Assembly (NCBI GenBank): GCA_012103505.1
Contig: WLWP01000001.1
Location: 4,092,001-4,156,000 of the forward strand
Reading direction: 5' to 3'
Source of the DNA: Pseudomonadales bacterium
Lineage (GTDB): Bacteria; Pseudomonadota; Gammaproteobacteria; Pseudomonadales; Azotimanducaceae
DNA length: 64,000 nt
The notes below the pieces were generated by a model, which saw nothing but the letters and a program-made list of their open reading frames with translations, had not been told where the DNA came from and searched no databases. How positions within the stretch are numbered: the stretch's first letter is position 1; the number at the start of each line of letters is the position of its first letter. The position numbers and the translations under genes were made by a program. Positions 22,786-32,126 of the stretch are shown piece after piece.

Positions 22786-24519
22786 CTAGCCGACGCCGTG
22801 ACGGAGAAGCTGTCCCGGTGTCGCGCCAGTGCATTGTCCGTCGGTGAAAGTGACTTCGCCATTGACGATGATCGCCTTGTAGCCCAACGCACGTTGGACA
22901 CGACGCCACTCACCGGCGGGTAGATCATGTTCGACGTTACCTATCCAAGGCGGATCGATTGCGAGTTCGCCGAGATCGTAAACCACAACATCGGCCGCCG
23001 CGCCCTCAGCCAGGGTACCGCGATCTAAAAAGCCAGCTGCTTGAGCGGGTAAATTAGATAGACGGTAATGCGCCTCTTCCAGGCTCACGACTTGTTCATC
23101 GCGCACGAGCCAGGTCAAAAAGTCGGTGGTGTAGGAGCCCCCTGTAAAGAACTTAGTGTGAGCGCCTCCATCTGAAACACCAGGGATCGCGAATGGCGAG
23201 TCGTTCATCATCTCAGCCATGAATTCGGCATTGGAGCCTTTGTCCGGGCCGAGGAATTCGACATTGAGATCACCGGCTAAAGACAGATCGAGAATGACCT
23301 CAATGTGGTGCTTATCCTCTTCCTGGGCGATGTCGCCAACCGACCGACCGACGTAGTGCTCAAGCGCATCGTGTCCTGCCACATCTTGGACGATGAGGTG
23401 GCGAGGATTGCCGCCGACGCCTGCTTGAATCACCTGTAAACGTCGATCAGCGGCTTCCGCTTCTTCGACAAGACGTTGGCGCAGCTCTGGATCTTGTATC
23501 TTTTCGATCTTCTCCGGCTTAGTCCCGGTGGTAACCGCGCGCCAGGCAGGGGATGCATCGTACAAGTTCCAATGTTCCAGGGTGAAGGCAAAACCTGACC
23601 GTCCCGTGCCACATTGTGCGTAGATAGGCAGACCGCGCTCGCGGCAGTCTTCAACCCATCTCAGTGGCCGTCGGTGAACTTCGGGATCCCGTCGTGCAGG
23701 AGCAATAACGTTGTGCAGGATTGGTCGTTGCGCGGTAGCTGCTAGTTTTTCAAGGAAAGCCAAGTCTTTCTTAATCGGTCCTTCGGCCTGGGTGATTTGG
23801 ATAAAACCCTCACCACGTTCTCGCAAAACTTCAGCTAGCGCGAGAATATCCTCATCCACCATCGTGTCGGTGACCATGGGAGAACCGTCGTAGTCCGCCT
23901 GCACTGAGTTAGGACCTAGGCGTTGAATGGAAAACCCACAGAGACCCGCATCCATACCTTGGTGCAGAAGGCGTTTCATCTCCTCGCGTTCATCGGTGGT
24001 TGCTGGGCGAGTCTTCGCCGCTTCTAGACCCATGACATAGGTCATGAGCGATGCTGTCGGCATGTACTGAATTACGTTGACACCCTTGTCAGCGCGCTCG
24101 AGAGAATCGAGATATTCTGGAATGCTCTCCCAATCCCAAGCCATTCCCTCTTTCATCGATTCGTAAGGAATCGCTTCCGTGCGGGTCATCATGAGCATTG
24201 ACCGATCGCGAAAATCGGGCTTAACCGGCGCGAAACCAAAGCCGCAATTGCCTAGAACAACGGAGGTGACGCCATGCCAGCCAGAAATAGTGCACCAGGG
24301 GTCCCAGCGAATTTGGGCATCGTAGTGGGTATGCAAATCGACGAATCCAGGCGCAATGATGAAGCCGGTCGCATCGATGGTTTGGTTTGCGCTGGCGCCT
24401 TGGTCATCGCCGATTTTGGCGATCTTGCCATCCTTAATCCAAACGTCAGCTTGATAACGTGGCGCGCGGGTGCCATCGACAACTGTTCCGCCCTGCAAAT
24501 GTAGATCGTAGTTCTGCAT
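22786..24519 (-). CDS. N-acyl-D-amino-acid deacylase-type amidohydrolase
   Basis: Amidohydrolase-3 superfamily enzyme of 577 aa. The N-terminal beta-sandwich (GGTVVDGT..YQADVWIKDGKI) is followed by the metal-binding DLHTHYDAQ, the WESIPEYLD segment, the SDGGAHTKF metal/catalytic Asp region and the C-terminal GAAADVVVYDLGEL. The family removes acyl groups from D-amino acids; the exact substrate is not predictable. The start is ATG 24519 with AAGGGGGG upstream; the open frame continues 5' but unsupported. A paralogue lies at 57328-59037. Confidence 0.85.
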   Translation of the reverse strand: MQNYDLHLQGGTVVDGTRAPRYQADVWIKDGKIAKIGDDQGASANQTIDATGFIIAPGFVDLHTHYDAQIRWDPWCTISGWHGVTSVVLGNCGFGFAPVKPDFRDRSMLMMTRTEAIPYESMKEGMAWDWESIPEYLDSLERADKGVNVIQYMPTASLMTYVMGLEAAKTRPATTDEREEMKRLLHQGMDAGLCGFSIQRLGPNSVQADYDGSPMVTDTMVDEDILALAEVLRERGEGFIQITQAEGPIKKDLAFLEKLAATAQRPILHNVIAPARRDPEVHRRPLRWVEDCRERGLPIYAQCGTGRSGFAFTLEHWNLYDASPAWRAVTTGTKPEKIEKIQDPELRQRLVEEAEAADRRLQVIQAGVGGNPRHLIVQDVAGHDALEHYVGRSVGDIAQEEDKHHIEVILDLSLAGDLNVEFLGPDKGSNAEFMAEMMNDSPFAIPGVSDGGAHTKFFTGGSYTTDFLTWLVRDEQVVSLEEAHYRLSNLPAQAAGFLDRGTLAEGAAADVVVYDLGELAIDPPWIGNVEHDLPAGEWRRVQRALGYKAIIVNGEVTFTDGQCTGATPGQLLRHGVG

Positions 24520-24605
24520 GTTCCCCCCTTGAATTACAGTTCTGCAAATACTAACGCCGATCCTATGGTGTGGATTAGAACAAAATCCTATGAAGAGAGA
24601 GCGTG

Positions 24606-24968
24606 TTAGATATTGTTGCCTGATTCGGGTTCGACATCTTCGTGGATATAGTCGTCGAAACGATTGGCTAATTCGATCGCTCGTGAACGCTCCGCTCTTG
24701 GAACTATGAAATTTGCAGTCAGAGCTTTCGCCCACGGTAGTCTCTGTAAACTCTCTAAATAAAGCGCCCGTAACTCCAAACGTGCTCGAAAAGGTAGACC
24801 GACATAGCGAATAAAGTCGATGTCGTCGAGCGGGATGCGCACTTGGGCCGTTCGGTGCTTACGCAGGAAACGTGGCTCTTCGAACTCGACGGTTAGATAA
24901 TCGAAATCGATATCCAAGATACCTTCGATACTGCCTGTCGACACCGGGCTCTTGAACTGCACGGTCAT
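24606..24968 (-). CDS. Conserved hypothetical protein
   Basis: A 120-aa soluble protein, not recognised. It has an EFEEPRFLRKHRTAQVRIPLDDIDFIRY core that reads like a small PH-like beta fold, followed by a helix and an acidic tail. Its ATG overlaps the stop of the upstream membrane protein by 4 bp (24965-24968), so the two are translated together. The tail end lies 86 bp before the amidohydrolase start on the same strand. Confidence 0.65.
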   Translation of the reverse strand: MTVQFKSPVSTGSIEGILDIDFDYLTVEFEEPRFLRKHRTAQVRIPLDDIDFIRYVGLPFRARLELRALYLESLQRLPWAKALTANFIVPRAERSRAIELANRFDDYIHEDVEPESGNNI

Positions 24969-25357
24969 GAATTTGCCCGGCGGTAGAGTAAAACAAGGAT
25001 AGGTGGCACTAAGAGCTCAAGCGCGAGCAAAAATAAGACCATCGAGCTCGGCCAGCCGGTGTTAATAATCGCCAAAAGCCGAGCGAGTCCCGCGGTAAAG
25101 AAGATGACCTGGCTCACGACAAAGATGGTTTGGTAGCGAGCAAGGTCCTTGGCAGCCAACCACATAACTGCGCCATAAAGCGCGAACGCACCGCCGTAAA
25201 AACGGTTTTGACTGTCGAGAACAGGATCCCCAAGGCTTTGGTCCGACAGCACAGCACCGAGCCATGTTTCCGCTGTTGGACCAAAAAGGACATGTATGGT
25301 CGCAATACCGAAAATCGCGACAGCAACAACACGCAGAGTTTGGGGAAATAGACTCAT
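24965..25357 (-). CDS. DUF4345-like membrane protein
   Basis: A 130-aa protein with four predicted membrane helices (LRVVAVAIFGIATIHVLF; FYGGAFALYGAVMWLA; IFVVSQVIFFTAGLARLLAI; MVLFLLALELLVPPILVLLY). The pattern of a short periplasmic loop with NRFYGGAFALYG is the signature of the DUF4345 family. Function unknown. Divergent from the enoyl-CoA hydratase at 25456, with 98 bp between them. Confidence 0.75.
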   Translation of the reverse strand: MSLFPQTLRVVAVAIFGIATIHVLFGPTAETWLGAVLSDQSLGDPVLDSQNRFYGGAFALYGAVMWLAAKDLARYQTIFVVSQVIFFTAGLARLLAIINTGWPSSMVLFLLALELLVPPILVLLYRRANS

Positions 25358-25455
25358 CTTTGTACGGTAACCAACATCAGTTCAGCTTTGTAGTGGAGAA
25401 TACGTTCGCGTTAGTCTTAACACCGGTTAGTACACATGAATTGGGAGGAAGGAAA

Positions 25456-26313
25456 ATGATGCAGACAGGAGCATTTACAGGTTTCGAGGTGGAGTTGCGC
25501 GAGCCAGGTATCGCGTGGATTGAATTCAACACTCCCGAGCGCCTTAATGGGCTTACCCAGGCGATAAAGCGCGACCTAGTCGAGACGATTACCCAAGCAC
25601 AGATGGACAACAAAGTACGTGTGTTGGTATTCACCGGCCAGGGGCGGGCGTTTTGTGCCGGTGACGACATATCAGGACAAGGCAAAGCGATCGGCGGTGA
25701 GCCTCTAGTACCACCAATACCACCGGGTCATGACTCCGATATTGGTACTTATGAAGGCTTGCGGGTTCTTTCCCAAACGCTGAATACCGCGATCCGAAGC
25801 TGTGACAAAATCTCGATTGCAGCCGTCAATGGTGTGGCAATCCAAACAGGGATGTCGATGGCGTTGTCTTGCGATTTCCGGATCGCAGCAGAAAGCGCAC
25901 GCCTCGGTAGCGCGACACTTCGCTTTGGTTTATTACCGGACGAAGGTGGTCAGTATTTGTTGGTACAAATGATTGGTGTGCCTAGAACGCTCGATTTTTT
26001 GATCAACAAGAAAATCGCAACTGCGGAAGAGTGTTTGGATCTTGGGTTAGTACACGAAGTTGTGCCTAACGATGACTTGCAGACGCGGGCGATGGCTTTC
26101 GCGACAGAGATTGCCAATGGTCCTCAGGTAGCGACACGTCTACTCAAGCGTTCAATCTACAACGCCTACGACTTGAGCTGGGAACAGTCGCTAGATGAAA
26201 TTGCAGCTAAAACCGCTGTTTCGGACCATCACGCGGATGCGCGTGAAGGCGGGCTTGCGTTCCGGGAGAAACGAAATCCCGACTTCAATTCTTGGTTGAG
26301 CGGCGAGTCCTAG
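25456..26313 (+). CDS. Enoyl-CoA hydratase/isomerase family protein
   Basis: Crotonase-fold enzyme, 285 aa, acting on acyl-CoA thioesters in the cytoplasm. Oxyanion-hole segments are FCAGDDISGQG and IQTGMSMALSCDFRIA. The later region FGLLPDEGGQYLL carries an acidic pair where catalytic Glu residues lie in crotonases, and the C-terminal FREKRNPDF motif is typical. The start is ATG 25456 (or 25459) behind GGAGGAAGG; the longer frame is antisense to the DUF4345 gene. Convergent, 8 bp from the CoA-transferase stop. Confidence 0.9.
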   Translation: MMQTGAFTGFEVELREPGIAWIEFNTPERLNGLTQAIKRDLVETITQAQMDNKVRVLVFTGQGRAFCAGDDISGQGKAIGGEPLVPPIPPGHDSDIGTYEGLRVLSQTLNTAIRSCDKISIAAVNGVAIQTGMSMALSCDFRIAAESARLGSATLRFGLLPDEGGQYLLVQMIGVPRTLDFLINKKIATAEECLDLGLVHEVVPNDDLQTRAMAFATEIANGPQVATRLLKRSIYNAYDLSWEQSLDEIAAKTAVSDHHADAREGGLAFREKRNPDFNSWLSGES

Positions 26314-26321
26314 ATCTCGTA

Positions 26322-28793
26322 CTACGTAATGATTCCGGCGGCGTAGGCCGCGGCAATTTCGTCGTCGGGCAGTTTCACGATCTCGCTCAGGACCTCGAAG
26401 CTATGTTGGCCAAGGCAAGGCGCCGGCCCCTGCGGACTGTTGTCATAGCTCGAGATGCGATATTGGTGCCCAGCATATGGGATGTGGCCCATCTCTTGGT
26501 GATCGAAATACCGGTAAAACTCGCGATGTTGATACTGCGAGTCTTGCATGAGATCGCTACTGCGTTGGACTTTACCCGCAGGCACACCAGCGGTTTGCAG
26601 GAGATTCATGACATCCGTCGCATCTTTGTCTCTGGTCCACGCCTGGATGCCCTCATCCAGGCGATCGTGGGCCTTGAGGCGACCTGCGTTGTTCGCCAAA
26701 CTTGGATCATTCGCCCAGTCTAAACGATCCAGACTTCGGCAAAGCGCCTGCCACTGGTCATCTGTATCCACCGCAATCGCACACCAATCGTCATCTCCTG
26801 AGCATGGATAGCAGCTTTGTGGCGCCGCATAAGCGGAGCGGTTACCTGCTCGATTGGCGAGGTTGCCACTAGTCTGCAAATCCAACAGCTCTGGTGCCAA
26901 AAAGTGTAGCGCCGTTTCGATTTGTGCCACATCGATAAAACACCCTTCACCCGTGCGGCGACGATGATCGAGCGCCGCTGAAAGCAATGCTGATATAAAT
27001 CGAGGAGCGATGGTGTCAGTGTAGGCGATCCACGGCCCAATCGGACCAAGATCTGGCCAACCGGTCATTTCGTAGAATCCAGCGATTGCTGCAGCGTGAT
27101 AGCCAAAGCCGGCCATCTCTGCAGCGGGACCCGTCTGACCCATTAGACAGGTACTGATCATTATGAGTTTCGGGTTGAGCTTACGCACTTCCTCATATCC
27201 AAGCCCCATACGTGATATGGCGCCAGGTGCGAAACTCTCGATCATCACGTCGGACTGTGAGATGAGTTGTTTTGCGATCTCGATCGCTTCGGGTTGTTTG
27301 AGGTCCAATGCGAGACTTTGTTTTGACGTGTTGAAATCACCAAAGAACTGCGAGCGATTCCAACCTTCGATATTGTCCTTATATGGTCCGTTGGCTCGCA
27401 GAACATCTGGACGTAGTTCGCTCTCAAGCCGCACGACAGATGCGCCATGGTCGGCTAAAAATTTTGAAGAGATAGGGCCAACACCAACCCATGCGAAATC
27501 GGTAACCTTCAATCCTGTGAAAGGCAAAACGTCATCGTCACCAACGGGTTCCTTGTCTTCAGCAGGTCTTTTGAGTTCGGCGCGTATTTCTTCATTGTGT
27601 TGGCCGAGCGTGGGTGCGCTGTGACGAACGGACAGCTGCGAAACGGTCGGCTTGGCCCACAACCCCGGCGTGTTTATTGTCTTGTTATTGTTATTTGAGT
27701 CCCTGACTGAGAGATCACGCCAATAGTCCCTTGTCTGGATGTGGTCGAGGGATAGTAGTTCTGCCAGTGTGTTGATTGGCGCCAGGGTCACGCCGTTTTT
27801 CAGACCAAATTCGAAAAGCTCTTGCTTTGTGTGTAGGCGTAGAAAAGAGGCGAGGAGATCTTGCGCTTGGTAAAGGTTGATGGGTTCATTGTCGAGCTCC
27901 CGTATGTTTAGATCGTAGTTCTGCCAATCGATATCGCGCAGAGATGCCTCGGCCACGCCATCCTCAATCATCCAGTCAAGACAACCCACTAGGACCGAAC
28001 TCGTTGGCAATGCGACTATCCAGCCGTCAGCCGTCGGATAGACCAGTTCCATTTTAAGTTGGCCGTTATTGATCGTGGATCCGCCACGTTCAAAATCGAA
28101 GCCTTGGATGGCATGTGCATCCATGGCGTTCAACATCGTCCAGGTCATTACGCTTTGAGCGGATAGATCCACAAATTGAGCACCGCCACTACGCCGCGTT
28201 CGTGTCAGTGCCACGAGTGCGCCGGAAGCTGCTTCGATACCCGCATGGCGCCAAACTTGGGGCACACTAATACGCACAGGTGCACGGTCGATGGGTCCCT
28301 GCAATGCCACCGGACCACCCATAGCCGCGATGACCAGATCATTGCCGTGAAATTCTGCATGTGGCCCCGTGCTGCCAAAGGGTGTTAGACAGACGTGGAC
28401 GATGTTGGGGTTTAGGGCGGAGGTTTGCGCAAAATCGATGCCCAGATCGGCCAGGATACCATTGGGTGCTGATTCAAAAATAATGTCTGCTCTACGGATG
28501 AGCTCAGCGAGAGCGTCTCGGTCGCTCTTGTCAGCTGGATCCAGAACGATGCTGCGCTTGTTACGGTTAAAAGCAACGAATTGCAGGCTGGCGAGGTCGT
28601 CGCTCGCCTCGGAATCACCCCCTGTATCTCCGCCAGCTGAATTGGAACTAGGCAGGAAGGGCGCAGCGCGACGTGATGAGGCACCACCGGGAAGCTCGAC
28701 CTTTATGACCTCAGCGCCGAGGTCGCCGAGAATCATAGGACCAATTTCACCACGTTCGTCTGTGAAATCTAAAACGGTGTACGGCTCTAGCAC
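26322..28793 (-). CDS. Double-length family III CoA-transferase (CaiB/BaiF)
   Basis: A 823-aa fusion of two complete CaiB/BaiF-type CoA-transferase domains (about 1-400 and 425-815); the usual family member is a ~400-aa chain that dimerises. Each half begins with the strand DFxxxxxGPxxxxxLxDxGAxVxxxE and each keeps the active-site Asp that carries CoA (FVDLSAQS and FIDVAQIE). The start is GTG 28793 with GGGGAGGG upstream. It probably exchanges CoA between acids in carnitine- or bile-acid-like catabolism. The neighbouring enoyl-CoA hydratase supports an acyl-CoA role. Confidence 0.88.
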   Translation of the reverse strand: MLEPYTVLDFTDERGEIGPMILGDLGAEVIKVELPGGASSRRAAPFLPSSNSAGGDTGGDSEASDDLASLQFVAFNRNKRSIVLDPADKSDRDALAELIRRADIIFESAPNGILADLGIDFAQTSALNPNIVHVCLTPFGSTGPHAEFHGNDLVIAAMGGPVALQGPIDRAPVRISVPQVWRHAGIEAASGALVALTRTRRSGGAQFVDLSAQSVMTWTMLNAMDAHAIQGFDFERGGSTINNGQLKMELVYPTADGWIVALPTSSVLVGCLDWMIEDGVAEASLRDIDWQNYDLNIRELDNEPINLYQAQDLLASFLRLHTKQELFEFGLKNGVTLAPINTLAELLSLDHIQTRDYWRDLSVRDSNNNNKTINTPGLWAKPTVSQLSVRHSAPTLGQHNEEIRAELKRPAEDKEPVGDDDVLPFTGLKVTDFAWVGVGPISSKFLADHGASVVRLESELRPDVLRANGPYKDNIEGWNRSQFFGDFNTSKQSLALDLKQPEAIEIAKQLISQSDVMIESFAPGAISRMGLGYEEVRKLNPKLIMISTCLMGQTGPAAEMAGFGYHAAAIAGFYEMTGWPDLGPIGPWIAYTDTIAPRFISALLSAALDHRRRTGEGCFIDVAQIETALHFLAPELLDLQTSGNLANRAGNRSAYAAPQSCYPCSGDDDWCAIAVDTDDQWQALCRSLDRLDWANDPSLANNAGRLKAHDRLDEGIQAWTRDKDATDVMNLLQTAGVPAGKVQRSSDLMQDSQYQHREFYRYFDHQEMGHIPYAGHQYRISSYDNSPQGPAPCLGQHSFEVLSEIVKLPDDEIAAAYAAGIIT

Positions 28794-28861
28794 CAGCCCT
28801 CCCCAGGGTTCATTGAATGCTTAAATGGAGGCCAAATCTGAACAAACTTTGGCGTCGGTGT

Positions 28862-29593
28862 CTAGAAGAGGCTCAACTCGGCACCCGCGTAACTGTACTC
28901 GAGTTTTTGCGCGACTGCTTGTGATGCCGTGTTGGACCAAGATGTGCTGTACAAGGCTACTGCGCCAAGTTTGAGAACTTCGTTAGTCCAGCGTCTGACG
29001 GCTGTGCTTGCGTATCCTCGTCTGCGAAAATTGAGGCTCGTTTCGACGCCTGCCTCATGAGCCGCGGCAGTAACTCGTGAGCTAGCGCATACAGCGACCG
29101 CCTGTCCGTTGGCAACGGTTGCGATGAACAGCAAACGGTGACCCACATCTACAGACCAATCGCCCATTTCGTGCTTCAGTAGATGAGCGTTTACTTTATT
29201 GATAATCGTTGTTTCCTGCTCAGCCTCAGTAACAGAATCGGTGCGGTAGTAGATAGGTCCGCTGGAGACTCTGACGACTGGATTGAGGCGTTCTACAACC
29301 AACTTGCAATCGTTAACGACGCTTGGTTCCACGCTATTTGATGGTAGGGGCGCTTGGTTGAGGAGAGCAGCGAGCTCCACGCAAGTTTCTGTCGGCAGGT
29401 CATCGCGAAAACGATACACAAATCCGGTCTCATTCCATGCCAGATGTACACGCGGCACCGCTCCTCCATCCCACTGGTTCACGGCCGTCATGCGCTCGCG
29501 TTGGTCGTATGCGTACAGGGCATCAAGGTGAAGTCCCAGCGCTGTGTTTGCAGAAATATCGGGCAAGACCGAGCCTGGTTTGTATACTGGCTC
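28862..29593 (-). CDS. GNAT-family N-acetyltransferase (FR47-like)
   Basis: About 243 aa. The N-terminal half (LYAYDQRERM..GGAVPRVHLAWNETGFVYRFRDDLP) is a shared extension of this FR47-like subfamily. The C-terminal GNAT half has ETSLNFRRRGYASTAVRRWTNEV as the acetyl-CoA loop and SNTASQAVAQKLEYSYAGAELSLF as the final strand-helix. The start is uncertain: GTG 29593 avoids overlap with the divergent DUF1993 gene, while ATG 29623 or TTG 29638 would overlap it. None has a clear ribosome binding site. Substrate unknown. Confidence 0.75.
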   Translation of the reverse strand, partial: EPVYKPGSVLPDISANTALGLHLDALYAYDQRERMTAVNQWDGGAVPRVHLAWNETGFVYRFRDDLPTETCVELAALLNQAPLPSNSVEPSVVNDCKLVVERLNPVVRVSSGPIYYRTDSVTEAEQETTIINKVNAHLLKHEMGDWSVDVGHRLLFIATVANGQAVAVCASSRVTAAAHEAGVETSLNFRRRGYASTAVRRWTNEVLKLGAVALYSTSWSNTASQAVAQKLEYSYAGAELSLF

Positions 29594-29613
29594 CACAATA
29601 TCAGGAGAAACTA

Positions 29614-30132
29614 ATGTCCACATCACTCTACGACGCAAGCGTCGGTACGTTCATTCAGATCGTAGGCGCAGTTGATAAGTTTATGGCAAAAAGCGCTGAC
29701 CATTGCGCAGAAAATGGTATCGATCTGGAAGAGATCGTTGGCACATCTTTGCGCGACGATATGTTGCCCTTTCACTTTCAGGTGGTCTGCGTCGCTGCAC
29801 ACTCAACTAACGCGGTTAAAGCCGTCATGTCTGGAGAGGCTGGGCCGCCAACGGGGTTTGACGATACAGATTACGCTGGTCTGCAAGGGTACGTGGCGAA
29901 CGCGCTTGATGAGTTGCAGGCTGTAGACGAGGCGGCTTTGAATGACCGAGCAGGTCAGCCGGTCGTGTTTAAAATGGGTGGCAATGAACTGCCGTTCACG
30001 GCCGAAAACTACATGCTTTCGTTTTCGTTACCAAATTTCTACTTTCATGCGACAACCGCCTACGACATTCTGCGATTGAAGGGAGTGCCGCTAGGCAAAA
30101 TGGACTTCTTGGGTCAGCTGCGTATGGGCTAA
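29614..30132 (+). CDS. DUF1993 family protein
   Basis: A 172-aa cytoplasmic helical protein of the DUF1993/DinB-like type: MSTSLYDASVGTFIQ at the start, DMLPFHFQVVCVAAHS, and YMLSFSLPNFYFHATTAYDILR near the end are the family blocks. A good ribosome binding site (AGGAGA) precedes ATG 29614, which fixes the start over the longer open frame. Function unknown. It ends 8 bp before the converging minus-strand gene. Confidence 0.85.
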   Translation: MSTSLYDASVGTFIQIVGAVDKFMAKSADHCAENGIDLEEIVGTSLRDDMLPFHFQVVCVAAHSTNAVKAVMSGEAGPPTGFDDTDYAGLQGYVANALDELQAVDEAALNDRAGQPVVFKMGGNELPFTAENYMLSFSLPNFYFHATTAYDILRLKGVPLGKMDFLGQLRMG

Positions 30133-30140
30133 CTTGTCAG

Positions 30141-30584
30141 TTACAGGTCGAAGGTGTACTCGGCGTAGCCTTCGTCCTGTTCCAACCGCTTTAACTCTGC
30201 TGCGCCGTAAGCCACAGTCGAGACAAAATTGAAAAGCTGGTCCTGGCTGTATCTGTTCTTTCGCATCCACGTTTCACAAATCTTGACCTCGATGATGCCG
30301 TAGCCACTGAGTTTCGCGGTCTGGTCAACAATGGATTGATTGTCATTGTAGTTCGCCCGTAAAAAGCGAGCGGCTTCCGGCCCGTGCAACATCATCAGAA
30401 TCGGTTCGAGGTTTTCATCGTCTGGTACTGCGTCCAAATTATTGTCGAGCGTGTTCAAGACTTGTTGAATTTCATCGATGGATTTTGGAAAGATGTCGAC
30501 ATATTGGCCGTCGGCCCAAGAAGAGGGCGACGCTAGCGCAATAACGAAGACGAACGTGATTTGCAGAATTGGCGACCGCAACAT
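30141..30584 (-). CDS. Secreted DsrE-like protein
   Basis: A 147-aa protein with a signal peptide (cleavage after SSWA). The mature part resembles periplasmic DsrE/DsrF-like proteins: an alpha/beta pattern with ILMMLHGPEAARFL, then GIIEVKICETWMRKN with one Cys where family members often have it. The family link is tentative. Its ATG follows the enoyl-CoA hydratase TAA with no gap, so it is the last gene of the minus-strand run from 34166. Confidence 0.6.
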   Translation of the reverse strand: MLRSPILQITFVFVIALASPSSWADGQYVDIFPKSIDEIQQVLNTLDNNLDAVPDDENLEPILMMLHGPEAARFLRANYNDNQSIVDQTAKLSGYGIIEVKICETWMRKNRYSQDQLFNFVSTVAYGAAELKRLEQDEGYAEYTFDL

Positions 30585-31325
30585 TTAGCGACCCCTAAAT
30601 TCCGGCGTACGTTTTTCTGCGAAAGCTCGACCACCCTCGGCACCATCTTCGCTGTTGCGGACTCTTAACAACTGTTCGCGAGATATGGCACCAGCCTCGG
30701 CTGGGCTCTTTGGCAATGTGGCCAAAGAGAATTTCTTCACCGTCTCCAGTACAAGTGGGGCTGATTCGGCAAGCACCTTGGCCCAGGCCTGGGCTTCTTG
30801 GAGCTCGGTTCCAACTGGGACGATCTTGTTTACCATGCCTGCCTGTAACGCCCTTTCTGCAGGGAAATCTTCCCCCAATGTCATAAATTCCATCGCTAGC
30901 TTGTGGGGTATACGCGCAACAGCGCTTGCGATCAAACCACCTGTAAAGCCTAGCTGGGCTTCAGGGTACTTAAAAATTGTGTTTTCTGAGGCAACGACCA
31001 AGTCACACATTTGTACGATGCAGTAAGCCCCGCCAATGCACCAACCATGCACCGCGGCGATGACCATCTTCGAAGTCGTAGCGCCAACACTAGGGACGCC
31101 TTGCCACATTTCCTTCGGTGGTGCTTTGACATCTGCACCCACGCTGAAAGCACGATCTCCTGCAGCGTGTATGACTCCTACTCGGTCGTCACTGTCTTCT
31201 AGCCGTTGCCAAGCTGATTGCAGGCCGACGATGACGTCTTCGTTCAGTGCGTTCATGCGGTCCGGACGATTAATCGTAATCGTCGCGATGCGATCTTCGG
31301 AGGTGTAGGTGACTAGGTCAGACAT
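30585..31325 (-). CDS. Enoyl-CoA hydratase/isomerase family protein
   Basis: A crotonase-fold enzyme of 246 aa. FSVGADVKAP and VHGWCIGGAYCIVQMCDLVVA form the oxyanion hole; FKYPEAQLGFTGG covers the usual catalytic region but lacks the common Glu pair, so the reaction may differ from classic hydration. The C-terminal EDGAEGGRAFAEKRTPEFRGR block is typical. The start is ATG 31325 behind GGGAG; the open frame upstream is unsupported. It is followed without a gap by the DsrE-like gene. Confidence 0.9.
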   Translation of the reverse strand: MSDLVTYTSEDRIATITINRPDRMNALNEDVIVGLQSAWQRLEDSDDRVGVIHAAGDRAFSVGADVKAPPKEMWQGVPSVGATTSKMVIAAVHGWCIGGAYCIVQMCDLVVASENTIFKYPEAQLGFTGGLIASAVARIPHKLAMEFMTLGEDFPAERALQAGMVNKIVPVGTELQEAQAWAKVLAESAPLVLETVKKFSLATLPKSPAEAGAISREQLLRVRNSEDGAEGGRAFAEKRTPEFRGR

Positions 31326-31389
31326 GCATGCTCCCAATAACTGAGTTTGTGACCATAGAATAAATACGCAGAATAAGGAATGTTCTGGA

Positions 31390-32091
31390 CTATCCGCCCA
31401 TGATGCTGCGCCAAGTTTCGATGTCATCCATGCGCAAATAGGGGTTCATCTCCTTGGTTTCACCCATGGTTGCGTTCGGCACGTGGCCATAGTTGTGACC
31501 AGGTAGGAGCAAGGTGTCGTCGGGTAGATCGGCAAGCTTTCGCATAGAGGCGAACATATCGTCTGAGTTACTACCTGGTAAATCTACGCGGCCACAGCCG
31601 TTGATAAAAAGGGTATCGCCGGATACAAGCGTGTTCTTAATTCGAAAACACTGACTGCCGGGGGTGTGTCCAGGGGTATGTAAGAACTCCACTTCGATGG
31701 GTCCAAGTTTAAGCGTATCGCCCGAGTCAACTTTGACGAGATCGCTATCCGATACCTCAGTTACCTTTTTAATACCGTCCGCTTCGTGTTTGTTCGCGTA
31801 GATTTTGACGGGTTTTAAATTCATGAGTTCGGCAATACCTTCCACGCTATGACCGCCCATAGAGCCGCCGACATGATCTGGGTGATAGTGCGTGGCGAAA
31901 ACAGCAGTGAGGTCATATTCGCGTTCGGCAAGATGATCGAGAATGCCGTTGATATCCCAGGCCGGATCTACGATCGCGACTTCGCGGGTTTCGCGGCTGC
32001 CAATTATATATGTGTAGTTCTGCATAGGCCCGATTTCGATCTGCTCGATAATCAATTCCGATTCAGCACCTAAGCCGCTTGCTTCTGCCAC
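31390..32091 (-). CDS. Metallo-beta-lactamase fold hydrolase (glyoxalase II-like)
   Basis: A 233-aa cytoplasmic metallohydrolase. The metal-binding motif is THYHPDH; other ligands are in FLHTPGHTPGS, VSGDTLF and LLPGHNYG. The layout matches the glyoxalase II / persulfide dioxygenase branch, which acts on glutathione thioesters or persulfides. Which of these it does cannot be decided here. It follows the metallophosphoesterase by 35 bp on the same strand. Confidence 0.85.
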   Translation of the reverse strand: MAEASGLGAESELIIEQIEIGPMQNYTYIIGSRETREVAIVDPAWDINGILDHLAEREYDLTAVFATHYHPDHVGGSMGGHSVEGIAELMNLKPVKIYANKHEADGIKKVTEVSDSDLVKVDSGDTLKLGPIEVEFLHTPGHTPGSQCFRIKNTLVSGDTLFINGCGRVDLPGSNSDDMFASMRKLADLPDDTLLLPGHNYGHVPNATMGETKEMNPYLRMDDIETWRSIMGG

Positions 32092-32126
32092 TGTCTTGCT
32101 CCCGCTCTATGCCCGTTTTTGGCGAC

